Origin: Candidatus Zixiibacteriota bacterium
GTDB taxonomy: Bacteria > Zixibacteria > MSB-5A5 > GN15 > JAAZOE01
Length of the DNA: 5,861 bases
Assembly: GCA_012797915.1 (NCBI GenBank)
Contig: JAAZOE010000092.1
Location: 1-5,861, forward strand
Direction of reading: 5' to 3'
The notes beneath the pieces are model-generated. The model was not told the DNA's origin and ran no database searches. It saw only the letters and a list, made by a program, of their open reading frames with translations. The position numbers were made by a program, and so were the translations under genes. Positions 1 through 5,215 of this stretch are shown in pieces. How positions within the stretch are numbered: position 1 is the stretch's first letter; each line of letters starts with the position of its first letter.

Positions 1-89
1 CACGGGGAGCCATACTCCTCCCGGTGTTCTTCCACCAGCCGCACGGCCCGTTCCCGGACCTCCCCAGAATACCTGCTTCGTCTTCCCAT
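1..89 (-). CDS. IS3-family transposase OrfA, N-terminal fragment
   Basis: Only the first 29 codons are inside the window; the rest lies beyond position 1. Translation from the ATG at 89-87 begins MGRRSRYSGEVRERAVRLVE and continues with an EHREEYGSP-like segment. This is the start of the HTH_Tnp_1-type helix-turn-helix found in OrfA of IS3-family elements. In the family OrfA binds the terminal repeats, and an OrfAB fusion made by programmed frameshifting is the transposase. An in-frame stop upstream of 89 leaves this ATG as the natural start. Whether the element is intact cannot be judged here. Confidence 0.82.
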   Translation of the reverse strand, partial: MGRRSRYSGEVRERAVRLVEEHREEYGSP

Positions 90-113
90 AACCGTAATCT
101 CTCACATAATTCT

Positions 114-139
114 CTCTCCGGCAAGCCCGGGGCGGTTCA
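114..139 (-). repeat. Putative terminal inverted repeat of the IS
   Basis: Read on the minus strand from 139, the sequence is TGAACCGCCCCGGGCTTGCC followed by GGAGAG. The GC-rich start with terminal TGA and its position about 50 bases upstream of OrfA fit the outer end of an IS3-family element. The inner limit is approximate because the matching right end is not in the window. Confidence 0.65.
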
Positions 140-150
140 GTAATCTTATT

Positions 151-720
151 GTGCAATTCGGTGATTTCCGTATCGATAAATCTATTGACCCGCATTTGGT
201 TATATATGAAAATGTTAATAAAATCTGCGATGCCTGCATTCTTTCCTTAAAACTAACGACCGATTTAAGAGTAAAGGTCAGGACAGAATATTGCCAACAA
301 CCCATAGTTTTGGTCGCGCGTAATGAACTATACCAAATGATTCAAAATATCCTTAAAAATGCAATGGAGGCCGCCGTCAAAAGCGACAAAAGTGATTCGC
401 CAATTGTGCGTATAATTACCAATATTGTCTACAGTACGGAATTGTCAAAAACGGTTGTGAGTATTAAAATCATTGATAATGGACCAGGAATAGATGATTT
501 GATAAAACATGATATTTTTAAGGACGGCTTTACGACGAATATCCCTTCTGAAGGGAGGGGGCACGGGTTATGGATCGCAAAAACTCTCGCTCAAAAATGG
601 GATGGCGATGTTAAGGCTGATAACATGGTTATCGATGGGAAAGGAAATGGTGCTTGTTTTGAGTTGTTACTTCCTTACCATGCCGTCCCTGAAAAAGAAA
701 AGGCAGGAGATGCTATATGA
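151..720 (+). CDS. Sensor histidine kinase, ATPase domain only; 5' end removed by the IS
   Basis: This is the HATPase_c domain of a two-component sensor kinase. The N box (NILKNAMEA, residues 66-74 from the GTG), G1 box (DNGPGI, 109-114), F box (IFKDGFTT, 122-129) and G2 box (GRGHGL, 135-140) follow in the right order. The G2/F-box style resembles NtrB/DcuS-like kinases. The DHp helices with the phosphorylatable histidine and any sensor region are absent. The frame stays open back to the IS end at 139, so the GTG at 151 is only a convenient start, and the gene was probably cut by the insertion. It ends in an ATGA overlap with the response regulator, marking the two as partners. Without the H box the fragment cannot autophosphorylate in the usual way. 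It may be a pseudogene, or the missing half may lie across the IS. Confidence 0.85.
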   Translation: MQFGDFRIDKSIDPHLVIYENVNKICDACILSLKLTTDLRVKVRTEYCQQPIVLVARNELYQMIQNILKNAMEAAVKSDKSDSPIVRIITNIVYSTELSKTVVSIKIIDNGPGIDDLIKHDIFKDGFTTNIPSEGRGHGLWIAKTLAQKWDGDVKADNMVIDGKGNGACFELLLPYHAVPEKEKAGDAI

Positions 721-1388
721 GTGGGCTCATTTTGATTGCCGATGATGACGAATCCTTTTTGTCATTTGTCAAAGAATTCGCCGAGAAATTGGGCATAGTT
801 AACGCCGTATTTAGGCAAACTCTTAACGAGGTGATTGCAGCCTTGCGCGATGATCATTTTATTAGAATCATTCTTGACAATATATTCGATAATGATGATA
901 TGACTGGTATTGATGTCCTCGAGCAATGTAATCAACAATACCCTGATGTGGACCGATTTCTCGTTACGGGAAGACCCTTAGACCAGATCCAAAGAGCACG
1001 CCTCTCCAACATCGGCGGACGTATTATTAACAAAGGCGTACTTACTGCTGAGGATTTAAGACTCCTTCTCACATGTGCGCCCGGCGTCGGGCAAATTCCT
1101 TCAGATCCCATAAGAGATGTAGACAAAGGCGTATTAAGTGTCAGGTTGAATGCACAAATACGTCGTAATTCAGAACTTAAAGGTTTGGTAGATCTTTTGG
1201 CGTCCGATATAAAGTCTGATATATTACGTGAACTCAATAAGTTATATAAGCGCCACAAAAACGACAATATCCTATATATTGGTGGTGTTGATTACAATGC
1301 CAAAATGCTCATTGACGCCTTAAATGCGAATGATGAACCGGGGCCTTTGCTAATAGAATTGCACCACAAGTTGTTTCGAAAAGGATAA
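717..1388 (+). CDS. Response regulator: receiver domain plus unassigned C-terminal domain
   Basis: Residues 3-120 form a CheY-like receiver. The acidic cluster is D9-D10-D11 after strand 1, the likely phosphoacceptor is D54 (in IILDN), the switch threonine is T84 (FLVTG), and the conserved lysine is K106 (IINKG). All key residues are present, so phosphorylation is plausible. The remainder, about residues 135-223, has no recognisable DNA-binding output. It looks helical (140-180), followed by a short module ending in LLIELHHKLF. The start overlaps the kinase stop by 4 bases, and GGAG lies about 10 bases upstream. The caspase-like gene begins 7 bases downstream. I infer that the C-terminal part passes the phosphorylation state to that peptidase by protein contact, not by transcription. 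I do not recognise the C-terminal family. Confidence 0.85.
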   Translation: MSGLILIADDDESFLSFVKEFAEKLGIVNAVFRQTLNEVIAALRDDHFIRIILDNIFDNDDMTGIDVLEQCNQQYPDVDRFLVTGRPLDQIQRARLSNIGGRIINKGVLTAEDLRLLLTCAPGVGQIPSDPIRDVDKGVLSVRLNAQIRRNSELKGLVDLLASDIKSDILRELNKLYKRHKNDNILYIGGVDYNAKMLIDALNANDEPGPLLIELHHKLFRKG

Positions 1389-1395
1389 GGTCTTT

Positions 1396-2046
1396 ATGTC
1401 CAAGTACGGTATGTATCCGGCTTATCGTATCAATCTTCGATCGTACCTTCCTTCTAACTCCAAATTAATATATATTAGTAACAATGTGGCACGATTTATG
1501 GAATTGCGATGCAATAAGGCGCTGTGGGATCATATCGGCGAGGATAATAGGGAGGTAATAATCGTGTTTGTATGCGGTCACGGAGACGAACAAGGATTTT
1601 ACTGTTCATTATGTACAAAGTCCTTCTCTGATCCTGAGCGAATAAAGGCTGATTGGTGGGATATGAATAGAATCGGAAGGAAAGTACGTATTTATCTGTT
1701 TGCCTTTGTCTGTAATTCATACGAATATCTTAACGGAAGTAATATGCACGAATATGTACGAGGGGCAATCGGATTTGATAATAAAATAATGATTAGCCTT
1801 GAAGCCAAAGACGCAAAATTCTGGATACACTTTTTCCGGAAACTATATAGCACTTTAAGCGCAAGACCAAAGATCGACGATATGTCCTATAGGGCGGTGA
1901 GGGCACTATATCAAAAATATTATGGGAAGAACCATATGGGATTTTGGTCGTGGATTGGTTCGCTATTTAATAGGCAACCAAGTTACCTCGGGCGTTTGTG
2001 CCTTATGGCGCAGTCAGATTCAATGAAGGTCGCCATTCGCGATTGA
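1396..2046 (+). CDS. Caspase/CHAT-like clan CD cysteine peptidase (predicted)
   Basis: The protein of 216 residues carries the two hallmarks of caspase-like peptidases. A hydrophobic strand runs into a His-Gly motif (VIIVFVCGHGDEQG, His62), and about 44 residues later a second strand runs into the nucleophile motif (IYLFAFVCNSYE, Cys106). A GAIGFDNKIMIS strand (123-134) and a helix of the kind A..F...F...LY (140-152) follow, as in the CHAT/caspase fold. Catalytic identity is therefore inferred from His62 and Cys106 only; no alignment was run. Apart from a short WIGSLF segment near 186-191 there is no membrane span. AAGG about 5 bases before the ATG serves as a weak ribosome site. Gene order says it is controlled by the receiver protein and may act on the two-span membrane protein encoded next. 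A catalytically dead member of the fold is possible. Confidence 0.72.
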   Translation: MSKYGMYPAYRINLRSYLPSNSKLIYISNNVARFMELRCNKALWDHIGEDNREVIIVFVCGHGDEQGFYCSLCTKSFSDPERIKADWWDMNRIGRKVRIYLFAFVCNSYEYLNGSNMHEYVRGAIGFDNKIMISLEAKDAKFWIHFFRKLYSTLSARPKIDDMSYRAVRALYQKYYGKNHMGFWSWIGSLFNRQPSYLGRLCLMAQSDSMKVAIRD

Positions 2047-2053
2047 GGATGAT

Positions 2054-2536
2054 ATGGATGTATATTCGGATTGGGTGTCACGACTAAAATGCATTAAAGC
2101 CAGTATCGAAATGCTCGGTGATGACGAGAACGGGGATGTATATGTGACAGAAGAGTATTTCGAAATGATGTGTGCCCAAGAACAGAGGCTATTTAGTCAG
2201 AATCTTTGGGTGTTACGGGCATATTACGCGATGGGTGTAGTATTCACCGCGTTTTCGCTCGTTTTAATTACGGCCGCGTGTATGGATATTCTTGGCTCCG
2301 GGAACATTGAGAGTATTGCTTTTGTCGAGGCATTTGGTTCAGCATTATCGGGCGTTGGAACAATAATCATCTATAAAAGAATCGTGATGCATGAACGGAA
2401 GATGAATAATATATTGGCAAGAGTACGCGATCTGTTTGCGGCATCCTTACTCATAGATTTCTTGCACAAGCGGGCGAAACCAGGAGAGGTGGAATCATAT
2501 CTTCGCATACTCCGTAAAGACCTTAATTCGCCATAA
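2054..2536 (+). CDS. Small two-span inner-membrane protein, possible target or effector of the peptidase
   Basis: This protein of 160 residues has a soluble N-terminal part (1-52) with several acidic patches. Two hydrophobic segments follow, about 56-79 (AYYAMGVVFTAFSLVLITAA) and about 86-107 (AFGSALSGVGTIIIY), separated by a short loop containing GSGN. The C-terminal tail is basic and helical (108-160). The layout with a short helical tail resembles the small two-TM domains that accompany TRADD-N and other conflict-system proteins, but I could not confirm a family. The ribosome site GAGGAT overlaps the stop of the peptidase gene and lies 7 bases from this ATG, so translation is probably coupled. 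A role as pore-former, anchor or cleavage substrate is inference from position alone. Confidence 0.75.
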   Translation: MDVYSDWVSRLKCIKASIEMLGDDENGDVYVTEEYFEMMCAQEQRLFSQNLWVLRAYYAMGVVFTAFSLVLITAACMDILGSGNIESIAFVEAFGSALSGVGTIIIYKRIVMHERKMNNILARVRDLFAASLLIDFLHKRAKPGEVESYLRILRKDLNSP

Positions 2537-2611
2537 ATCAATTTGGTACAACATTAACCAGCGGGCAATCTGGTCTGGCCTGCAACCCACTCTGAATCCC
2601 CGTTTACGGCG

Positions 2612-2667
2612 GCCGGGCGCCCACCCCGGCTTGTGCGGGATTCTATGTCAGTCCCGCGATTCGTTTT
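2612..2667 (+). terminator. Two tandem GC hairpins, possible operon terminator
   Basis: GCCGGG (2612-2617) pairs with CCCGGC (2625-2630) over a 7-base loop. GCGGGA (2635-2640) pairs with TCCCGC (2652-2657) over an 11-base loop, and a T-rich stretch (2660-2667, ATTCGTTTT) follows. The T run starts a few bases away from the stem, so intrinsic termination is only plausible. The hairpins lie about 75-120 bases after the last operon stop. Confidence 0.35.
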
Positions 2668-2831
2668 CCTTTCGAAAAGCATCACGGCCGCATACACTAA
2701 TATAGACTACGTAATCATCACATGTCCAGAAAACTGACATTCTCTGTCGGATACGACGCCAAATCAACACCGAGTTGGTGGTAAAGGACAGTCCAGCGCC
2801 ATTTATAGGAGCACTATTTTTCGTGTGATAT

Positions 2832-2840
2832 GGAAGGAGG
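2832..2840 (+). promoter_or_regulatory. Strong Shine-Dalgarno site that decides a GTG start
   Basis: The purine run GGAAGGAGG ends 9 bases before the GTG at 2850. No ATG in that frame is at a comparable distance, so GTG is the preferred start of the gene at 2850-3656. Confidence 0.75.
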
Positions 2841-2849
2841 CAGATTCCC

Positions 2850-3656
2850 GTGTCAGCATCCAAAAAACAAATCCGCGCCAACCGGGCCAATGCCAAAAAA
2901 TCCACCGGCCCCAAAACCCCGGAAGGTAAACGGACATCCAGCCGCAACGCCACCACCCACGGCCTCTACTCCAGAGACCTCATCGTCGATTCCCCGCACC
3001 TCAAGGAAAACCAGGCGGAGTATGACCTTATCCTCACCGCTCTGAAAGTGGAACTTAAGCCCGAGGGCGTTCTGCAGGGGTTCCTTGTCCGCAAAATCGC
3101 CAATTGTCTCTGGCGTTCCGGCCGCGTCGTCCGGGCCGAATCCGCCCAAATCAAACGCCAACTGCACTTCCTCAGCGATTCCCTTCCCCGTAACATCGCC
3201 ATCGGCGTCGAATCCATCCCCCAGGGCGAGGCCGCCAAAGATATTTCGCGGTATGAATTACGCCTCGAACGCCAGCTGGCCCGTACCCTCAACCTGCTCA
3301 TGCGCCTGAAAAAATCCCGCTCTTCATCACTTTCTGACCCTCTTATGGAGTATGTGACCCGCAAACTCCCCGACCTGCCCCCGGACTTGGAAAACGCGGA
3401 CATTGTGGGCGGTCCGCCCGTGTCGGATCCACATCTGCCCCACGTCAAGCCGGCCCACCCAGTTCCGGCAGGTCTTTCGGGACCGACACAGTCGGGGCCG
3501 TGTGACCTGCCGGTATCTCATGGCCAGTCAACCCGCAGCCGACCCCCACACCCCGTTCCGGCAGGTCTTTCGGGACCGACACAGTCGGGGCCGTGCGACC
3601 TGCCGGATTCCGACGAAGACTCCGACATCGTGGGGCCCCCGAAAATGAGCAAATGA
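2850..3656 (+). CDS. STGPKTPEGK-family protein of unknown function
   Basis: The 268-residue product opens with a basic segment containing KQIRANRANAKKSTGPKTPE (6-25), then SSRNATTHGLYSRDL (30-44). I know this motif from a family of uncharacterised proteins often found in many copies in planctomycetes and acidobacteria. The middle is helical and basic: residues 83-105 (IANCLWRSGRVVRAESAQIK) and 134-155 (RYELRLERQLARTLNLLMRL) match the usual family body. From about residue 180 the chain is proline-rich and low in complexity. It carries HPVPAGLSGPTQSGPCDLP twice (203-221 and 234-252), encoded by a 58-bp palindromic DNA repeat. The start is GTG with a strong ribosome site. No enzyme motif or membrane segment is visible. 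A nucleic-acid-binding role would fit the basic N-terminus, but this is a guess. Confidence 0.75.
   Translation: MSASKKQIRANRANAKKSTGPKTPEGKRTSSRNATTHGLYSRDLIVDSPHLKENQAEYDLILTALKVELKPEGVLQGFLVRKIANCLWRSGRVVRAESAQIKRQLHFLSDSLPRNIAIGVESIPQGEAAKDISRYELRLERQLARTLNLLMRLKKSRSSSLSDPLMEYVTRKLPDLPPDLENADIVGGPPVSDPHLPHVKPAHPVPAGLSGPTQSGPCDLPVSHGQSTRSRPPHPVPAGLSGPTQSGPCDLPDSDEDSDIVGPPKMSK
3456..3513 (+). repeat. 58-bp palindromic repeat, copy 1 (inside the coding region)
   Basis: The outer arms CCGGCAGGTC (3465-3474) and GACCTGCCGG (3504-3513) are perfect reverse complements. Inside them CCGAC (3483-3487) and GTCGG (3491-3495) form a second stem over ACA. The unit differs from copy 2 at only two bases (3461 and 3503). 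Confidence 0.9.
3549..3606 (+). repeat. 58-bp palindromic repeat, copy 2 (inside the coding region)
   Basis: This copy lies exactly 93 bases (31 codons) after copy 1, so both are read in the same frame and give the same 19 residues. The arms are at 3558-3567 and 3597-3606. Both base differences from copy 1 are silent or fall in wobble positions. Confidence 0.9.
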
Positions 3657-3727
3657 ACCCATTTCCACTCGCGCCGGAGGCCGTTAATGCATTACCCAAT
3701 AATTAATTGCCGCATTACCCGTCGCCT

Positions 3728-3760
3728 GCCAAACATGGCTTCGTTCTGGGTTTGTTTGGC
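3728..3760. repeat. Inverted repeat with 8-bp perfect stem
   Basis: GCCAAACA (3728-3735) pairs with TGTTTGGC (3753-3760) across a 17-base loop. It lies 72 bases after the stop of the preceding gene and has no T run after it, so it is not a classical terminator on this strand. Confidence 0.6.
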
Positions 3761-3775
3761 TTCGATTGCGGGTTC

Positions 3776-3831
3776 CTGAGCTTCGCATCCGGCAGGTCAT
3801 CCACCGGAGAGGGACCGCCCTGAAGGCTCAG
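3776..3831. repeat. Compound inverted repeat containing a lone repeat arm
   Basis: CTGAGCTTC (3776-3784) pairs with GAAGGCTCAG (3822-3831), leaving one bulged base. Inside, TCCGG (3788-3792) pairs with CCGGA (3804-3808). The inner left arm overlaps CCGGCAGGTC (3789-3798), identical to the 10-base arm of the 58-bp repeats upstream. Confidence 0.5.
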
Positions 3832-3974
3832 CGGCTGCAAGGTTTATTGAGGGCAGTTTGTAGCTCTAGTGTCGGAATAGCGGACAATATTTATCTACAA
3901 TAGCAACCTGTTAATCTGCAAACGGTAAGGGGTAATTATCCCATTGCTTTTCGGGTTTATGTGTCATCGATTCG

Positions 3975-4002
3975 GGCAGGTCCATCACTTGTGATACCTG
4001 CC
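3975..4002. repeat. Bulged palindrome GGCAGGT...ACCTGCC
   Basis: GGCAGGT (3975-3981) pairs with ACCTGCC (3996-4002). Within it ATCAC (3984-3988) pairs with GTGAT (3991-3995), leaving two C residues bulged on one side. The dyad lies about 140 bases upstream of the PEP-CTERM start. It could be an operator, a mobile palindrome or an RNA hairpin. Confidence 0.6.
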
Positions 4003-4131
4003 ATCAATGAGAGTATTATTCGGGTAATCCCTTTTGGGGCAAAAGAATACTAAAATTATCCTGAATGCGGCATGCCGATTGCGCTCTCATGCCCCTGGTA
4101 AACGAATTTCACGGCAACACTTCAACGCCAT

Positions 4132-4136
4132 GGAGG
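4132..4136 (+). promoter_or_regulatory. Ribosome binding site deciding the PEP-CTERM start
   Basis: GGAGG lies 6 bases before the ATG at 4143, and the protein from that ATG opens directly with a signal peptide. An in-frame ATG at 4065 would add 26 residues with no signal character and is rejected. Confidence 0.85.
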
Positions 4137-4142
4137 TACAGG

Positions 4143-4727
4143 ATGAGATTTAAACGGACGATGATGATCCTGGTCGGGTTCGTGGTGATCGTGACGGGGT
4201 CGGCGCAGGCGTCGTGGTACACGATGGATTTCACCAACACCACCCTTGATCTGGGAATGAATTCGCAGATCAATCTGACCAATCAGTACAATTCATTCGG
4301 GCTGAACTTCGAAAACGTGTATCGCGGAATCGACAGTCGCGATCCGTGGGACATGTTCGGCATCTGGAACGGCTGGGTCGAGCAGAATTATGATCCCAAG
4401 CCGGTGAACGGAAAGGTCATCTTCAGCTCCTTGACCGATTCGATCGGGTTCGACTGGTTGTCGCTGTCCGAGCCGACCGGCGATTTCCACATCACGGCCT
4501 ACGATCAGTTCGATAACGCCCTGGGCAGTTTCGCCGGAAGCGGCTTCGGCTCCAACAAGATTGTCGCTCCGGACATCAAGTATCTGGTCTTTCATGATGA
4601 CGGCGGGTTCGTATCGATCTCCAACCTGTCGTACGACATGGTCCCCACCGTGCCGGAGCCGGGCACCCTCGCTTTGGTCGGGCTGGGGGCGGTTGGTCTG
4701 GGCTTCATTCGCCGCCGTCGTTCGTAG
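4143..4727 (+). CDS. PEP-CTERM sorting domain protein, secreted
   Basis: The 194-residue precursor has a Sec signal peptide: basic MRFKRT, a hydrophobic core (7-19), and likely cleavage after AQA at 23. Its C-terminal tag has PEP at 171-173 (VPEPGT), a hydrophobic span (175-189) and the terminal arginine cluster RRRR (190-193). In bacteria with exosortase (EpsH/XrtA type) this tag directs cleavage and surface or matrix export, often linked to exopolysaccharide. The mature part (24-168) is rich in Asp, Asn, Gly and aromatics, with strand-like stretches (KVIFSSLTDSIGFDWLSL, then GDFHITAYD and YLVFHDDGGFVSISNL). This looks like a beta-sandwich adhesion or carbohydrate-binding fold, but no specific family is recognised. 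It stands alone, with its own terminator downstream and no exosortase gene in the window. Confidence 0.92.
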   Translation: MRFKRTMMILVGFVVIVTGSAQASWYTMDFTNTTLDLGMNSQINLTNQYNSFGLNFENVYRGIDSRDPWDMFGIWNGWVEQNYDPKPVNGKVIFSSLTDSIGFDWLSLSEPTGDFHITAYDQFDNALGSFAGSGFGSNKIVAPDIKYLVFHDDGGFVSISNLSYDMVPTVPEPGTLALVGLGAVGLGFIRRRRS

Positions 4728-5060
4728 GGACACGAAAACCGCGACCCCGGGCAACCGCCGGGTGTCAGTCATTCCGGTTTGTCCGCCGGTGAAAGGACAA
4801 AGATAATCCCCCGGTCGGCAGATGTTCGGCAGGGGGATTTGCTTTTCAATCGATTCCGGAATCGGCGTCCCGTCATGGCTTTGCCTTCGATTCCGACCCC
4901 GATCGTATTTATTGCCTGGTAATCAGTTGCGATAATCGGCCCTTGTTTGCGGGAACGAGCCGGGGCGTTTTGGCATTAAAGAAAGGAGAGTCGGCGGCAG
5001 ACCCGGGATGGGGTGATAAAGGGATACAAAAATGTAGTCCGACCGGAGGGAAAAATGGTC
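4728..5060. other. Intergenic region between the PEP-CTERM gene and the tRNA promoter
   Basis: I see no gene here. The left part contains two hairpins belonging to the 3' end of the PEP-CTERM transcript: TTTGTCC (4778-4784) with GGACAAA (4795-4801), and the terminator at 4805-4846. CGATTCCGGAATCG (4851-4864) is a perfect 14-base palindrome that could bind a dimeric protein. Beyond 4870 nothing recognisable is seen up to the promoter at 5061. Confidence 0.6.
4805..4846 (+). terminator. Intrinsic terminator of the PEP-CTERM gene
   Basis: AATCCCCC (4805-4812) pairs perfectly with GGGGGATT (4832-4839), and the T-rich run TTTGCTTTT (4838-4846) follows. It lies about 80 bases after the stop codon at 4727. 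Confidence 0.75.
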
Positions 5061-5089
5061 TTGACGATGGCCGAAAGTTTCGATATAAT
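5061..5089 (+). promoter_or_regulatory. Sigma-70 promoter of the tRNA pair
   Basis: TTGACG (5061-5066) and TATAAT (5084-5089) are separated by exactly 17 bases. This is one mismatch from the ideal. Transcription would begin about 5096-5098, about a dozen bases before the first tRNA. Confidence 0.88.
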
Positions 5090-5109
5090 AAATAGCTGTA
5101 TTGATTATG

Positions 5110-5183
5110 GGGCCCATAGCTCAGTCGGTTAGAGCAGCTGACTCATAATCAGCGGGTCCCAGGTTCGAGCCCTGGTGGGCCCA
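5110..5183 (+). tRNA. tRNA with anticodon CAT, probably tRNA-Ile2 (lysidine type)
   Basis: The cloverleaf is complete. The acceptor is GGGCCCA (5110-5116) with TGGGCCC (5176-5182) and discriminator A5183. The D arm is GCTC/GAGC, and the anticodon stem is GCTGA/TCAGC with loop CTCATAA and anticodon CAT at 5144-5146. The T arm is CCAGG/CCTGG with loop TTCGAGC. CCA is not encoded (CTT follows). CAT can mean elongator Met or Ile2. C4-G69, C5-G68 and T29-A41, reported as recognition pairs for the lysidine synthase TilS in E. coli, are all present. This favours Ile2, which reads AUA after C34 modification. Elongator Met remains possible. The gene is co-transcribed with tRNA-Val 32 bases downstream. 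Confidence 0.93.
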
Positions 5184-5215
5184 CTTGATCTTTGAAGACG
5201 AGAAAGCGTTCGGTC

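Larger units (their letters stand above)
1..139 (-). mobile_element. End of an IS3-family insertion sequence (partial)
   Basis: The left edge holds the upstream end of an insertion sequence whose body runs off the window. Two signs agree. A minus-strand reading frame beginning at 89 encodes a typical IS3-family OrfA N-terminus. About 50 bases further out a GC-rich terminal repeat, read on the minus strand, begins TGAACCGCCCCGGGC at 139, and IS3-family ends commonly begin with TGA. The element abuts the truncated histidine kinase gene, so it probably inserted into that gene. The target duplication, usually 3-5 bp, would start at 140 (GTA...), but the other junction is outside the window. Confidence 0.8.
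2537..2849. other. Intergenic region after the caspase-like operon
   Basis: There is no convincing gene in these 313 bases. Composition changes from A+T-rich to G+C-rich at about 2570-2640, which probably marks the right border of the acquired segment. Two GC-rich hairpins lie at 2612-2657. The part from 2690 to 2830 is more A+T-rich and must contain the promoter of the next gene, but I see no box pair close enough to consensus to name. A minus-strand frame at 2648-2956 has no family signs and overlaps the next gene. Confidence 0.6.
3657..4142. other. Gene-free, hairpin-rich intergenic region
   Basis: These 486 bases show no credible gene. They hold a short direct repeat GCATTACCC (3689-3697 and 3712-3720) and three separate inverted repeats (3728-3760, 3776-3831 and 3975-4002), two of which contain the GGCAGGT core seen in the repeats just upstream. 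The promoter of the PEP-CTERM gene must lie near the right end. TAAAAT at 4051-4056 is a possible -10 box, but no matching -35 box is visible. Confidence 0.6.

Noticed and set aside
2775..2807. Possible promoter TTGGTG / TTTATA before the GTG-started gene
   Set aside because: The spacing is about 21 bases and both boxes are weak.
2648..2956. Minus-strand frame of 102 codons
   Set aside because: It has no family resemblance and overlaps both the intergenic region and the well-supported gene start at 2850.
3456..3606. CRISPR array
   Set aside because: There are only two copies, 58 bp long, separated by 35 bases inside a reading frame, with no array structure and no cas genes.
2853..3699. Several long minus-strand and alternative plus-strand frames over the STGPKTPEGK gene
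   Set aside because: High GC content opens shadow frames. Only the 2850-3656 frame has a strong ribosome site and a recognisable family motif.
4065..4142. Upstream in-frame ATG extending the PEP-CTERM protein by 26 residues
   Set aside because: The extension has no ribosome site and would bury the signal peptide. The ATG at 4143 has GGAGG at the right distance.
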